A stretch of 64,000 nt of DNA from Smithella sp. Its GTDB lineage: Bacteria; Desulfobacterota; Syntrophia; Syntrophales; Smithellaceae. The stretch is from positions 41,537-105,536 of the forward strand of contig SCVW01000017.1 of assembly GCA_007244375.1 (NCBI GenBank), written 5' to 3'. Every line of letters starts with the position of its first letter. Position 1 is the first letter of the stretch. Shown here one piece after another: positions 40,523 to 50,284 of the stretch. A program made the position numbers and the translations under genes. The notes beneath the pieces were generated by a model. It was not told where the DNA came from. It was given only the letters and a program-made list of their open reading frames with translations, and ran no database searches.

Positions 40523-40627
40523 CCTTTTGATTGCCATTGAAAGAAACGTTAAATTTTAGATAAAAATAGAAAAAAATATTTAACGGCCTTAATTATAGGT
40601 AAAGAGTTATTCCCTTGCATATTTATC

Positions 40628-40688
40628 TTGACAAATGGCAAAAATCCTATACCTATGAACTTCCGTTCAAAAAATGAATGACTATTCA
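40628..40688 (+). promoter_or_regulatory. Promoter and tandem operators of the tetR-efflux operon
   Basis: TTGACA at 40628 is followed at 16-20 bp by weak -10 candidates (TATACC/CCTAT). Downstream are two 14-bp dyads: TGAAC-TTCC-GTTCA (40656-40669) and TGAAT-GACT-ATTCA (40675-40688), separated by 5 A. They lie between promoter and gene, fitting autorepression by the adjacent TetR protein. Confidence 0.65.
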
Positions 40689-40701
40689 AAAAGGTTGTTT
40701 C

Positions 40702-41319
40702 ATGGTAAGATCAGAAAGAAAAGAACGCGAGTTCAACATGCGGCGTGCGGCGATTTTGGAAACCGCAGAAAGGATATTTGCCGCTAAAAGTTATCACGAT
40801 GTCACTATGGCAGAAATTGCAAACGCTTCCGGTTTCTCCACCGGTTCACTCTACCAGTTCTTCAAAGGCAAAGAAAATCTATACACGACAATGGTCAGTG
40901 AAAAACTCGATTTCATGTTCGCTGAAGTCAGAAAATCTACGGAACAGGCGAAAGATCTACTGAGGAAGATTGAAACGCTTATTGACGCACATCTTCAATT
41001 TGTGGAACGAAATGCCGATTTTCTCATGCTTTTTATAAAAGGAGAGAAGGTAACTTCATCGGACGCCATGTCATCTTTACATGAAAAAATTTTGAATAGT
41101 TATTATAATCATATAACTTTCATTGAAAATCTGCTGGAAAATGGAATAAAGTCCGGTATGTTACGTAACATGCCTTCACGTGATATGGCTGAAGCGTTGT
41201 TTTATCTGATAAGGGCATCATCTGTTAAATGGATGTTGATGCCGACAACGGAATCACCCCGTTCTAAAAGGGGTTTTATTCTGGACATTTTCTTAAATGG
41301 AGTGAAAAAAAATGATTAG
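40702..41319 (+). CDS. TetR/AcrR-family repressor of the efflux operon
   Basis: The ~205-residue protein has an N-terminal helix-turn-helix (ILETAERIFAAKSYHDVTMAEIANASGFSTGSLYQFFKGKENLY) and a variable, ligand-binding C-terminal half. It probably releases DNA when a toxic compound binds. The start at 40702 has AAAAAGG nine bases upstream and leaves the tandem operators outside the coding region; an ATG at 40678 would lie inside an operator. The first TolC-type gene overlaps its stop by 8 bp. Confidence 0.9.
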   Translation: MVRSERKEREFNMRRAAILETAERIFAAKSYHDVTMAEIANASGFSTGSLYQFFKGKENLYTTMVSEKLDFMFAEVRKSTEQAKDLLRKIETLIDAHLQFVERNADFLMLFIKGEKVTSSDAMSSLHEKILNSYYNHITFIENLLENGIKSGMLRNMPSRDMAEALFYLIRASSVKWMLMPTTESPRSKRGFILDIFLNGVKKND

Positions 41320-42655
41320 CAAGAATTCGCGCATGATTGTTTTGATACTTTTTGCAATCACTTTATTTCCGCTTTGGGTTTTTGCCGGAGAGCTTTTGAC
41401 ATTGGATGCGAGCATTGAAATTGCCCTGAAAAACAGCACAGTCATAAATATTGCAAAAGAAGGAACCAAAAGTGCGATTGCCCAGAAAAGGGAAGCGATT
41501 ACGGGATTCCTGCCCAAGTTCAGCACATCATACAGCTATACACGTTTGAATGAAGAACCCTTCTCCCGGTTTCAAGGTCTTCCTCCCGCTTTATCTTATA
41601 TGAATGGTCTGGAGGTCCCCGTTGGAACAAAGGATAATTACAACTGGGCAATTGAAGCAAAGCAACCACTTTTTACCGGTGGCGGTATTTGGGCTAACTA
41701 TCAGGCCAGCAGTATTGGCGAGGATGCTGCCTATTTAGAGGAAACGGCCAGGTATCAGGATGTTGTGCAGGATGTAAAAATTGCCTATTTCAACATTTTG
41801 CGTGCAAAGAGGATTCAGGTTGCCGCGCAACAGTCTGTCGAGATGCTTACCGCGCATCGTGATGTTGCAGAAAATTATTTCAAAGTGGGCATGATTCCCA
41901 AAAATGACTTGCTTTATGCCGAAGTCGAGCTGGCTAACGGAAAGCAGGCATTGATAAGAGCAAAAAACGCGGTAGAGTTGGCCAAATCCGGATTTAATAC
42001 CGTTTTAAAACGCGAAATATTTACACCGGTAGAAGTAGTGGATATTCTGAATTATCAACCGTTAAAAAAATCGTTTGACCAATGTTTGAATATCGCCAGA
42101 CAAAAAAGACCGGAGATCAAAATAGCATCACTCAAGGCAGAACAGGCAGGGAAATTTGTTCGGGTGGCGCAAAGCGATTATTTCCCTTCTTTGAGCATCG
42201 TCGGCAATTATGAAAGGTTTGGCGATACGGCCTCTGTCTCGGGCAGTGATTTTAAAGACGCGGAGAGTTGGTATGTGATGGCGGTTGCCAGCTGGAATTT
42301 CTGGGATTGGGGTAAAACGAAGTTCAGAGTAGATCAAAGCAAAGCTAAAGAAAACCAGGCAGCGGAAACAGTCAAAGAATTGGATTACCAGATCACTATA
42401 GAGATAAAAAACGCATACCTGGTATTGAAGGAGACAGAAAGTCAAATTGTCGTTTGGCAAAAGGTGATTGAACAAGCTGAAGAAAATTACCGCATTGCCG
42501 AAGAAAGATATAAAGAACGAGTGGCTACGTCAACCGAAGTTCTTGATGCCCAGACTTTACTGACAAAAGCAAAATCGGAGTATGCTAGTGCTTTGGGCGA
42601 TTATAATATAAATTATGCCAAACTGCAGAGAGCCATGGGAACTATCTGGCCGTAG
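41312..42655 (+). CDS. TolC-family outer membrane efflux protein (first copy)
   Basis: The 447-residue protein has a signal peptide (cleavage near VFAGE) and a TolC/OEP duplicated helical body, with the typical opening LTLDASIEIALKNSTVINIAKEGTKSA and ending TEVLDAQTLLTKAKSEYASALGDYNINYAKLQRAMG. It forms the outer membrane exit channel of a tripartite pump. It overlaps the repressor gene and is followed after 33 bp by a second TolC-type gene. Confidence 0.9.
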   Translation: MISKNSRMIVLILFAITLFPLWVFAGELLTLDASIEIALKNSTVINIAKEGTKSAIAQKREAITGFLPKFSTSYSYTRLNEEPFSRFQGLPPALSYMNGLEVPVGTKDNYNWAIEAKQPLFTGGGIWANYQASSIGEDAAYLEETARYQDVVQDVKIAYFNILRAKRIQVAAQQSVEMLTAHRDVAENYFKVGMIPKNDLLYAEVELANGKQALIRAKNAVELAKSGFNTVLKREIFTPVEVVDILNYQPLKKSFDQCLNIARQKRPEIKIASLKAEQAGKFVRVAQSDYFPSLSIVGNYERFGDTASVSGSDFKDAESWYVMAVASWNFWDWGKTKFRVDQSKAKENQAAETVKELDYQITIEIKNAYLVLKETESQIVVWQKVIEQAEENYRIAEERYKERVATSTEVLDAQTLLTKAKSEYASALGDYNINYAKLQRAMGTIWP

Positions 42656-42688
42656 TTCTTCTTAAGGCGTTAATCAAGAGGTTTTAAG

Positions 42689-43990
42689 ATGAAGAAAGTA
42701 TTATCATGCGCGGTTATTGCGCTGATGTTAGTAGTTATGTCTGTTCCGGAAGTCATGGCGCGGGAATATACACTCAAAGAAATTTATCAAAAAGCGTTAA
42801 AAAGTTCCGAAAAAATTGAGCTGGCGAGGGAAAATGTTTACATAGCCCAGTTAGGTAAGAACAAGGCCTGGTCGCTTTTAATTCCCCGGATGACAGCATA
42901 CGGTACTTATAATTGTTTTACCGAAGACAAGTATTCTGCTTCCGGCATATTGGTTCAACCGGAGCAATCGGGAACATGGGGCGTTCGTGCGGATCAATCT
43001 TTTTCACTGAGTGCGCGTGAATTCGATGTCTTGAAAATCGCCGGTCAGACCATCACGAAAAGCGAATACGATTTGGATACGGCAAAATCCGATTTTGTAC
43101 TGGCGGTTGCGGCTTCTTTTTATGATGTGCTTAAAGCGCAAAAGGCTCTGGAGATAGCCAACGCCAATCTGGAGCGGCTGACAAAATATCATCAGTTTGT
43201 AGATACCAGAGTAAACGTCGGTGAACTGACCAAAACCGCTCTTTTACGGGCAGAAGGAGAATTATCGGGTGCACATGCGGATTATCTCCGGGCAGCCAAT
43301 ACTCTGCAACTCACCAGGGCTGCGCTCATACGCTTGACGGGAATAGAACAGGATTTTAGACTGAAAGATGAAAAGATATTTTCAATGGAGGCGTGTGAAA
43401 TAAATCGTTTAAAACAGACTGCCCGGGATTTTAGAACCGATTTGAAGAGTTATGATATGCAGACGAGGATGGCCGAACAGCAGGTAAAATATGCTGCCGG
43501 TGCGTTTTTGCCCAGTATGGGATTATTTGCCGTCTATAACGGCACAGATCAGTATCCTGTCGGTTCAACTCTCAACAGAGAAAGTATGCTTGCCGGTGCT
43601 TCGCTCACTTTTCCTTTCTTTGAAGGCGGATTGAGAATGGCTGAATACAAGGAGGCCAAAGCCAAAGAACGTCAGGCACGTCTTGCTTATGATGATTTGA
43701 AGAAAGATGTCGATATTGAATTGCGCGCTGCATGTCTTGAACTGGAGACTTTGAAAGGCTCGCTGAAATTTCTGGATGATCAGCAAACTTTCGCAAAAGA
43801 TAATTACAATGCTGTTTTGAAACAATTTGAAAACGGGTTGGCAACCAGTCTTGACGTAATGGATGCCAATACATTGCTTCTGACTTCGGATAAAAATGTT
43901 GCAGAAGCTTTATATAATTATCAACTTGCTTATCTGATTGTTAAAAAATCCAGCGGAACACTGCTGCAGTTTGTTAATGTCGGCAAATAA
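42689..43990 (+). CDS. TolC-family outer membrane efflux protein (second copy)
   Basis: The 433-residue protein has a signal peptide to VMA, and a TolC/OEP body (YTLKEIYQKALKSSEKIELARENVYIAQLGKNKA, ending LATSLDVMDANTLLLTSDKNVAEALYNYQLAYLIVKKSSG). It is clearly a different sequence from the first TolC-type product, so this is not a recent duplicate. Two outer-membrane components in one RND operon are unusual. AAGAGGTTTTAAG lies before the start. Confidence 0.9.
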   Translation: MKKVLSCAVIALMLVVMSVPEVMAREYTLKEIYQKALKSSEKIELARENVYIAQLGKNKAWSLLIPRMTAYGTYNCFTEDKYSASGILVQPEQSGTWGVRADQSFSLSAREFDVLKIAGQTITKSEYDLDTAKSDFVLAVAASFYDVLKAQKALEIANANLERLTKYHQFVDTRVNVGELTKTALLRAEGELSGAHADYLRAANTLQLTRAALIRLTGIEQDFRLKDEKIFSMEACEINRLKQTARDFRTDLKSYDMQTRMAEQQVKYAAGAFLPSMGLFAVYNGTDQYPVGSTLNRESMLAGASLTFPFFEGGLRMAEYKEAKAKERQARLAYDDLKKDVDIELRAACLELETLKGSLKFLDDQQTFAKDNYNAVLKQFENGLATSLDVMDANTLLLTSDKNVAEALYNYQLAYLIVKKSSGTLLQFVNVGK

Positions 43991-44032
43991 TATTCAAACC
44001 TTGCAGGTTTACTTTTCAGGAGGATAAATACA

Positions 44033-45157
44033 ATGAATTCAGAGAAGCTTTCCAGCTTCGTTGTAAGAAAAACAGCTGTTTCCCGGATAGGTAAATTACT
44101 GCTGCTGTTTCTGATAATGACGCTCATTTTTATACCTTTAGTTTCCTGTAAGAAAGAAAAAAAAGTGGAAAAGGAAACCTTGATTAATGTTCGCGTTCAA
44201 ACCGCGGTAAAGAAACAAGTCCGCCCTTATATTGAAACAACCGGTACTTTGAAGGCAGATGAAGAGGTAATGGTTAGTTCTGAAGTTGATGGAATTGTTA
44301 AGAATATAAAAGTGGAAGAAGGCTATGCTGTTGGTCGTGGAAGGCTTCTGGCGGAAATTAATCAGGTCGATTATGTTCTAGATGAAAAAAGAGCAGATGC
44401 GGCCTTAAAGCAAGCGCAGGCCAATCTGGCTAATGCGAAGGCTGAATTTCAGAGAAAGGAAGCTTTGTTTAAGGAAGAGCTGATTACCAGGCAGCAGTTT
44501 GACGATATATCTACAAGGGTTGCTCTGGCCGAGGCTGATTTATCCAGGGCAAAGGCGTCTTTGGATACGTCCAGAGAAAGGCTATCCCGTACAAAAATAT
44601 ACTCACCTTTGCATGGCATGGTAAAAGAAAAAAGAATATCTGCCGGTGACTATGTGCGTACCGGCTCACCTTTATTTCAGTTAATAAAAGTTGATTTATT
44701 GAAGCTGAATTTTACTGTAAGTGAAAAAGAGATAGCCGGTTTGAAAAAAGGTCAGGAAGTTATTTTTACGGTCGATTCATTTCCCGATAAAAAATTTAAG
44801 GGTAAGGTTACATTACTTTATCCGCATGTGGAAGAAAGAACGAGAACACTGCAGGCTGAAGCCATTGTTTCCAATGCCAATCGTTTACTGAAACCGGGAT
44901 TATTTGCGAGGATTACAATTTATACGGGCGCACAGCATGATGCTATTATGGCTCCTCTGATATCTTTAATGTACGATAATTCAACAATCAGTCTTTTTGT
45001 GGCGGAAGGAAATGTAGCGCATGCACGAACTGTAAAAACGGGCAACAAATACGGAGAAGACATCGAGATAATTGAAGGTTTGAAAGAAAAAGAGCAGGTT
45101 GTTGTCGCAGGTCAGAACAATTTGTCGGAAGGAGTAAAGGTAAATGTGGCTCGCTGA
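44033..45157 (+). CDS. RND efflux periplasmic adaptor lipoprotein
   Basis: The 374-residue membrane fusion protein has a lipobox LVSC (Cys ~40), followed by a KKEKK linker. It then has a biotinyl-lipoyl-like domain (TTGTLKADEEVMVSSEVDGIVKNIKVEEGYAVGRGRLLAEIN), a long alpha-hairpin (~100-180) and beta-barrel domains (SAGDYVRTGSPLFQLIKVD). It bridges the inner-membrane pump and outer-membrane channel. The pump gene overlaps its end by 14 bp. The start has AGGAGGA upstream. Confidence 0.92.
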   Translation: MNSEKLSSFVVRKTAVSRIGKLLLLFLIMTLIFIPLVSCKKEKKVEKETLINVRVQTAVKKQVRPYIETTGTLKADEEVMVSSEVDGIVKNIKVEEGYAVGRGRLLAEINQVDYVLDEKRADAALKQAQANLANAKAEFQRKEALFKEELITRQQFDDISTRVALAEADLSRAKASLDTSRERLSRTKIYSPLHGMVKEKRISAGDYVRTGSPLFQLIKVDLLKLNFTVSEKEIAGLKKGQEVIFTVDSFPDKKFKGKVTLLYPHVEERTRTLQAEAIVSNANRLLKPGLFARITIYTGAQHDAIMAPLISLMYDNSTISLFVAEGNVAHARTVKTGNKYGEDIEIIEGLKEKEQVVVAGQNNLSEGVKVNVAR

Positions 45158-48100
45158 TACATCGGTAAAACGTCCGGTATTTGCCACCATGGTTATTATG
45201 GCGCTGGTGGTGCTGGGTATAGTCAGTTACCCAAGCATCGGCGTTGACCTCTTTCCGAAAGTTGATTTTCCCATTGTTACGGTTACCACTACGCTTAAGG
45301 GCGCCAGTCCCGATGTCATGGATGTTGATGTAACCGACAGAATTGAAGGAGCCGTCAACACGATCAACGGCGTGAAAACCATTACATCCACCAGCACAGA
45401 AAGCGTTTCCCGCACGGTAATAGAATTTGTTCTGGAACGGAATATTGATCAGGCTGTTCAGGATGTGCGCGAAAAAGTATCCGAAATTCGTAATAAATTA
45501 CCTGATGATATTGAAGAACCAAGAATTGCCAAGGTTGATCCCGATGCGCAACCGATTTTATATATGAATTTGACTGGTGATAAGTCGATACGCGATCTTT
45601 CCACTTACGCCGATGAAGTATTAAAAGAACAGTTTCAGCGGATCAATGAGGTTGGTGATGTTACTTTAACCGGTTTACGGCTCAGGCAGGTGCGTATCTG
45701 GCTGGACGCGGCCAGAATGCGGGCATATGAGGTTTCTCCCGCCGATGTTGTACTTGCCCTGAAGCGTGAGAATATCGAGCTGCCCGGTGGCCGGATTGAA
45801 ACTCAAACCAAGGAATATACGGTCCGAATCAAGGGAGAATTTGCCCAAATACCGGAATTTAACGATTTAATCGTCAGCTATTATAAAGGAGCTCCGGTAA
45901 AGATAAGGGATATCGGCAGAGCAGAAGACGGTACGGAAGAAAAAAGATCACTGACGCGTTTCAACGGAGTACCTGCTGTCGGAATCAGCATCCAAAAACA
46001 ATCAGGAACAAATACGGTGGCCGTTGCCGCCAGAGTAAAAAAAGAAATCGAAAGAATTAATAAAACACTGCCTCGCGGAATGAAAATCAACATCGCGATG
46101 GATAGATCTCCTTTTATCATTCGATCCATCGATGAAGTACAAAAACATTTAATCCTTGGCAGTTTGTTTGCCATTCTTGCCGTTTTCCTTTTTCTCAAGA
46201 ATATGCGTACGACATTAATCAGCGCCGTCGCTCTTCCTGTTTCTGTCATTTCCACATTTGCGTTAATCAACGCATTTGGATTCACATTCAATAATATGAC
46301 TATGCTGGCTTTGTCGCTTTCTGTCGGACTTTTGATTGATGATGCGATTATTGTCATCGAGAATATATACCGGCATGTAGAAGAAGGAATGGCACCGAGA
46401 GAAGCGGCAAAATTCGCCACATCAGAGATCGGACTGGCTGTTATGGCGACTACCTTTGCTATTGTAGCAATATTTTTGCCGGTCGCTTTCATGAAAGGGC
46501 TCATCGGCAGATTCTTTCTGCAATTCGCGTTGACTGTTGTTTTTGCTGTTATGGTATCGCTGCTTGTTTCTTTTACCCTGACACCTATGATGGCCTCTAT
46601 CTTTCTCAAACGGAATAACGTCACGATTTCCGGTACCGGTAAACGCGGTAATTTTATTACCCGCTGGTCTTTGTGGAAAAAGTCCGGAGAATTTCTGGAA
46701 AAAAATTATAAGAGACTGGAAACGTTTTACCGGCATGTGCTGGAATTTTCACTCAAATACAGAAAATCCATGCTTGTAGGAGCAATTTTAGTTTTTGCGT
46801 TTAGTATTTTAATAGCGTGGAAGGGTCTGGGAAAAGAATTTCTCCCTCCTGAGGATCAGGGCACTTTTATCATACGTCTGGAAGCACCAATTGATTATTC
46901 AGTGGAACAGGTGGAAAGGTATTTCAGTCCTGCCGAAAAGATGGTCAGAGACATTCCGGAAATTAAATCCGTCTTTTATATTCAGGGATACCAGGGATAT
47001 ACCAATCGTGGACTTATGCTTGTTGGTTTAATACCGAAGGCTGAACGGGAAAAAAGTCAGGAAGATATCAAGAAAATTGTGCGAATAAAATTGAAACAGG
47101 TTCCGGGATTGAAAGTATCCGCGGAAGATATATCTATAGTTGGAGGTGGTATAAGACAGGTACCGATTCAATATAGTATCCGCGGACAGGATCTTGCCGA
47201 ATTGCAGAAATACACAAAACAGATCATTGCGGAATTTGCCAAGCTGCCGGGAGTTGTGGACGTGGATACATCGCTGGAAGCAGGTAAACCGGAAGTCAAG
47301 GTTTATATCGACCGCGACAAGGCAGCGGATCTGCGCGTGGACGTTGCCACGGTTGCCGAAGCGATCAACCTGCTGGTTGGCGGAGAACTCGACATTGCCC
47401 GGTATAAGGATGAAAAGAAGGGGAAACGCTATGATATAAGAGTAAGATTAAATCCAGAAGACCGGGAGAGCAGTTCCGCCATGCAGAGAATTTACGTGCG
47501 TGCCCGTGACGGAAAACTTGTGGAACTGAGTAATGTAGTCACAGTTAAGGAAGGAACCGGCCCCAGTGTTATCACACGTGCTGACCGGCAAAGGGCTATC
47601 ACGTTATTTGCTTCTCTGGAAGGAAAACCTTTAGGACAAGCTAAAAGTGAACTGGATGAAATTGCCGGACGTATTTTGCCTGCCGATTATATGCCGAAAT
47701 ATTACGGTATGGCTGATATGATGAAAGAATCTTTTGTCTATCTGGTTTTTGCCCTTGTTCTTGGCATTATTATGGCCTATATGATCCTGGCTGCACAATT
47801 TGAAAGCTTTATTCATCCCGTTACTGTATTACTTTCCATGCCGCTTTCATTTATCGGTGCTTTCGGTGCCCTGTTTATTACCGGCAAGACAATTAACATT
47901 TTCAGTCTGATAGGCTTAATACTGCTAATGGGGCTGGTGAAGAAAAACGCGATATTGCTGGTTGATTACACAAATGTTTTGCGTGAGCGCGGCATGTCGC
48001 GTCGAGAAGCTATTTTGCAGGCGGGACCGGTGAGAATGCGTCCTATTCTTATGACTACCTTTGCCATGATTTTTGGAATGCTGCCGATAGCTTTTGCTGT

Positions 48101-48269
48101 CGGTGAAGGTGCGGAAACCCGCGCTCCGATGGGTATCGCGGTCATTGGTGGTCTGCTGACTTCCCTGATTCTGACACTTGTTGTCGTGCCGGCTGCTTAC
48201 GACATATTTGATGACTGGCAGGAATATTTTAAGAAAAGACATGCTAAAAAAGAGAAGAAAGTTGGTTGA
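45144..48269 (+). CDS. RND multidrug efflux transporter (AcrB/MdtB type)
   Basis: The 1041-residue pump has 12 TM helices and two large periplasmic loops. Key features: start MWLADTSVKRPVFATMVIMALVVLGIVSYPSIGVDLFPKVDFP, TM4 proton-relay acidic pair in SVGLLIDDAIIVIENI, and TM-late GLVKKNAILLVDYTN. It is of the hydrophobe/amphiphile efflux (HAE1) group by these motifs. It exports drugs or other amphiphiles using proton motive force. Downstream is the PG0541-type accessory gene. Confidence 0.95.
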   Translation: MWLADTSVKRPVFATMVIMALVVLGIVSYPSIGVDLFPKVDFPIVTVTTTLKGASPDVMDVDVTDRIEGAVNTINGVKTITSTSTESVSRTVIEFVLERNIDQAVQDVREKVSEIRNKLPDDIEEPRIAKVDPDAQPILYMNLTGDKSIRDLSTYADEVLKEQFQRINEVGDVTLTGLRLRQVRIWLDAARMRAYEVSPADVVLALKRENIELPGGRIETQTKEYTVRIKGEFAQIPEFNDLIVSYYKGAPVKIRDIGRAEDGTEEKRSLTRFNGVPAVGISIQKQSGTNTVAVAARVKKEIERINKTLPRGMKINIAMDRSPFIIRSIDEVQKHLILGSLFAILAVFLFLKNMRTTLISAVALPVSVISTFALINAFGFTFNNMTMLALSLSVGLLIDDAIIVIENIYRHVEEGMAPREAAKFATSEIGLAVMATTFAIVAIFLPVAFMKGLIGRFFLQFALTVVFAVMVSLLVSFTLTPMMASIFLKRNNVTISGTGKRGNFITRWSLWKKSGEFLEKNYKRLETFYRHVLEFSLKYRKSMLVGAILVFAFSILIAWKGLGKEFLPPEDQGTFIIRLEAPIDYSVEQVERYFSPAEKMVRDIPEIKSVFYIQGYQGYTNRGLMLVGLIPKAEREKSQEDIKKIVRIKLKQVPGLKVSAEDISIVGGGIRQVPIQYSIRGQDLAELQKYTKQIIAEFAKLPGVVDVDTSLEAGKPEVKVYIDRDKAADLRVDVATVAEAINLLVGGELDIARYKDEKKGKRYDIRVRLNPEDRESSSAMQRIYVRARDGKLVELSNVVTVKEGTGPSVITRADRQRAITLFASLEGKPLGQAKSELDEIAGRILPADYMPKYYGMADMMKESFVYLVFALVLGIIMAYMILAAQFESFIHPVTVLLSMPLSFIGAFGALFITGKTINIFSLIGLILLMGLVKKNAILLVDYTNVLRERGMSRREAILQAGPVRMRPILMTTFAMIFGMLPIAFAVGEGAETRAPMGIAVIGGLLTSLILTLVVVPAAYDIFDDWQEYFKKRHAKKEKKVG

Positions 48270-48323
48270 TTTTGTCTTGCAGGTATTATCAGAAAAATAT
48301 TTTCCAGTAACGAGGTCATTATT

Positions 48324-48617
48324 ATGAAGATGTTTTATGTTATTTACGCTGAAGAAACCGATGATGCCATTATCGCCGCTTTTAAAGAAGCAGGATTCAA
48401 GGCTTATACTAAAATGTGCGGATTAATGGGTGAAGGTGAAGAAACTGAGCCGAAACTGGGGACACATTATTGGCCGGGTAATAATAACGCTTTGTTAATG
48501 GCTGTGAGCGATAACAAGATTAAGCCTCTTTGTGAACTGGTAAGAAAATTAAAATTTGAACATCCTCGCGCTGGTTTGAGGGCGTTTACTTTTCCATTGG
48601 AAGAAGAATGTGTGTAG
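48324..48617 (+). CDS. PG0541-type transporter-associated protein
   Basis: The 97-residue protein (MKMFYVIYAEETDDAIIAAFKEAGFKAYTKMCGLMGEGEETEPKLGTHYWPGNNNALLMAVSD...) matches the PG0541 family, a PII-like fold found next to RND pumps. It probably senses or modulates the pump in the cytoplasm, by analogy with PII proteins; the ligand is unknown. It lies 54 bp behind the pump gene, in the same direction, so it belongs to the operon. Confidence 0.82.
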   Translation: MKMFYVIYAEETDDAIIAAFKEAGFKAYTKMCGLMGEGEETEPKLGTHYWPGNNNALLMAVSDNKIKPLCELVRKLKFEHPRAGLRAFTFPLEEECV

Positions 48618-48675
48618 AGTAAAAAAGAGCGCATACCATTCTTCTTTCAAAGGATAACGCGGCGGCAAGGAGGAG

Positions 48676-48882
48676 GTGACGAGACGTATTTATACATACG
48701 TTGAGGAAACCGAAGACGAAGCCAACAAAGTTAGCCGAAGAAAGAAAATGGTATTCATGGCTGGACAAAGAACAACCCGACGACAAAAAGATATCTCGCG
48801 GCTTTTGCGCGAGAAGAAATATACTCCATCTCCTAAGCCGAAGAAAATCAGTCCATTCCCGTCAAAAAAGTGTGACAGATAA
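48676..48882 (+). CDS. Small basic hypothetical protein, doubtful
   Basis: The 68-codon GTG-started frame begins directly at an AAGGAGGAG, giving too short a spacing, and is Arg/Lys-rich (MTRRIYTYVEETEDEANKVSRRKK...KKCDR). A second overlapping frame (48701-48955) exists too. The upstream GGAGGAG is the only support. The remaining gap 48618-49094 shows no other feature. Confidence 0.25.
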   Translation: MTRRIYTYVEETEDEANKVSRRKKMVFMAGQRTTRRQKDISRLLREKKYTPSPKPKKISPFPSKKCDR

Positions 48883-49094
48883 AAGCCACATCGTTCCTTT
48901 TCTTTTAAAAATTTATTTTATAATCTCTGATAAAAGAAAGAAATTAAAAGTGTAAATGAAGTATCGTATGTTTAAACAACGCTAAAAGATGATTACTACA
49001 TGCGAACGTAAAAATAGAAAGTATGGCTTGTTACCTAATGTGATGAAAGAAAGAAAATAATTGTGGAAGATAATTTTTAATCGGGAAACGAGAA

Positions 49095-49645
49095 ATGAAA
49101 AAATATTTTGTATGGTTTACGATAGTAGCAGGGGTAATCATGTTGATCGGCTGCGCATCAAATTTAGCCTATGAAGCATCTAAAGGTAACATTAAAGGTG
49201 TTCAGACCTACATAGATAAAGGCGCAAACATTAATGAGTGGGTTGTCGGTATGTCTGTCGCCGGTACACCATTGATGCATGCGGCAGGTGAAGGGCATGT
49301 CAATGTCGTTAAACTTCTGATAGCCAGGGGTGCCAAAGTAAATGTAAGGAGTAAGGACGGGACTCAGCTTTAACGTGGGCGGCATATTACGGTCATGCGG
49401 ATGTAGTTAAAATTTTAATCGATGCCGGAGCTAATGTTGACAAGGCCGTCGAGTATTTGCAAGGAGAAATAATCAAGTTGTCGGAGCCGGATAATTCCGG
49501 CAGGCTTCCCGATGCTCCTTTGCCTGGTGTTGGAATGACAAACATAATAGGGACCATGGGTGACGATGTCGCGAATAATGTCGGACGCAAAGAAATTGCA
49601 AAACTAAAGAAAGCAATTGGTCTTATTAAAAAATACAGTAGGTGA
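49095..49645 (+). pseudogene. Ankyrin-repeat lipoprotein gene split by a frameshift
   Basis: Residues 1-20 give a lipoprotein signal (VIMLIGC), then ankyrin repeats (EASKGNIKGVQTYIDKGANINEW, TPLMHAAGEGHVNVVKLLIARGAKVNVRSKDGT). The frame stops at 49371. One base out of phase, the next repeat continues at 49367 (ALTWAAYYGHADVVKILIDAGANVDKAV) and the protein runs to 49645 (…NNVGRKEIAKLKKAIGLIKKYSR). Loss of a single base between 49362 and 49366 explains it; a sequencing error is the alternative. Ankyrin proteins of this type mediate protein-protein contact at the envelope. Confidence 0.75.
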
Positions 49646-49670
49646 TATTAAAAAATTAAGTAGTTTAGTA

Positions 49671-50231
49671 CTATTTGATTGTTTTTAAGAATTCCGCATC
49701 TTTAAGAAGTTCTTCAACGTTCAACTTAACCATTTCATTGACGACACTGGAGATATTTGCAAGTTTGGATGCATTGCATCTTGTTACTTTTGTTGATTCA
49801 TACAAATGCTTGCCGGTTTGTTGATTCTTTACTGAATAATTTACTTTCAGAGTCCAGTCCGCACCGGCACTCAGTTCGTCAATTAGAAAGTCTTCGATTT
49901 CTCCACTCAGCACTTTATTCTTGTCATCGAGTGTTAACCTGGCAGAACGTAAATGTGCAAAAACCGCATTCCTGAAAAAAGTGTCAATGTTCTTATCGAA
50001 ATTCAGACTGCCGAAAGATGTATTTCTAATCTGGTATGGTTTTACTTGTCCGGATTCCGCAGGGATATATTTGAAATTGGAAATTGATACGCGTCCTGAA
50101 ATTTTATTGATTGAGCCTGGCAAATAGTTCAAAGGAATTCGTGCACATCCTTCTACTAATAGAAAATGTGCCCAAATTAGCATTATAAATATCAGGATAA
50201 GAATCCTGCCGGAGGTGATCAGCTCTTTCAT
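49671..50231 (-). CDS. Envelope lipoprotein of unknown function
   Basis: The 186-residue protein has an N-terminal hydrophobic stretch ending in lipobox-like VEGC (Cys ~29). The body (SISNFKYIPAESG..., FRNAVFAHLRSARLTLDDKNKVLSGEIEDFLIDELSAGADWTLKVNYSVKNQQTGKHLYESTKVTR) has the beta-alpha layout seen in YajG/ABC-transport auxiliary lipoproteins. No closer assignment. It lies 53 bp past rlmN in the same orientation, possibly cotranscribed with it. Confidence 0.7.
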   Translation of the reverse strand: MKELITSGRILILIFIMLIWAHFLLVEGCARIPLNYLPGSINKISGRVSISNFKYIPAESGQVKPYQIRNTSFGSLNFDKNIDTFFRNAVFAHLRSARLTLDDKNKVLSGEIEDFLIDELSAGADWTLKVNYSVKNQQTGKHLYESTKVTRCNASKLANISSVVNEMVKLNVEELLKDAEFLKTIK

Positions 50232-50284
50232 GAATGAATCCTCCTCTTTATAAAGATACTCAGATACCTGCTGTGCCGTTTACG

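Noticed and set aside
48701..48955. TTG-started 84-codon frame overlapping the 48676 frame
   Set aside because: Poor start, no recognisable domain, and mixed-composition tail; neither frame in this stretch is well supported.
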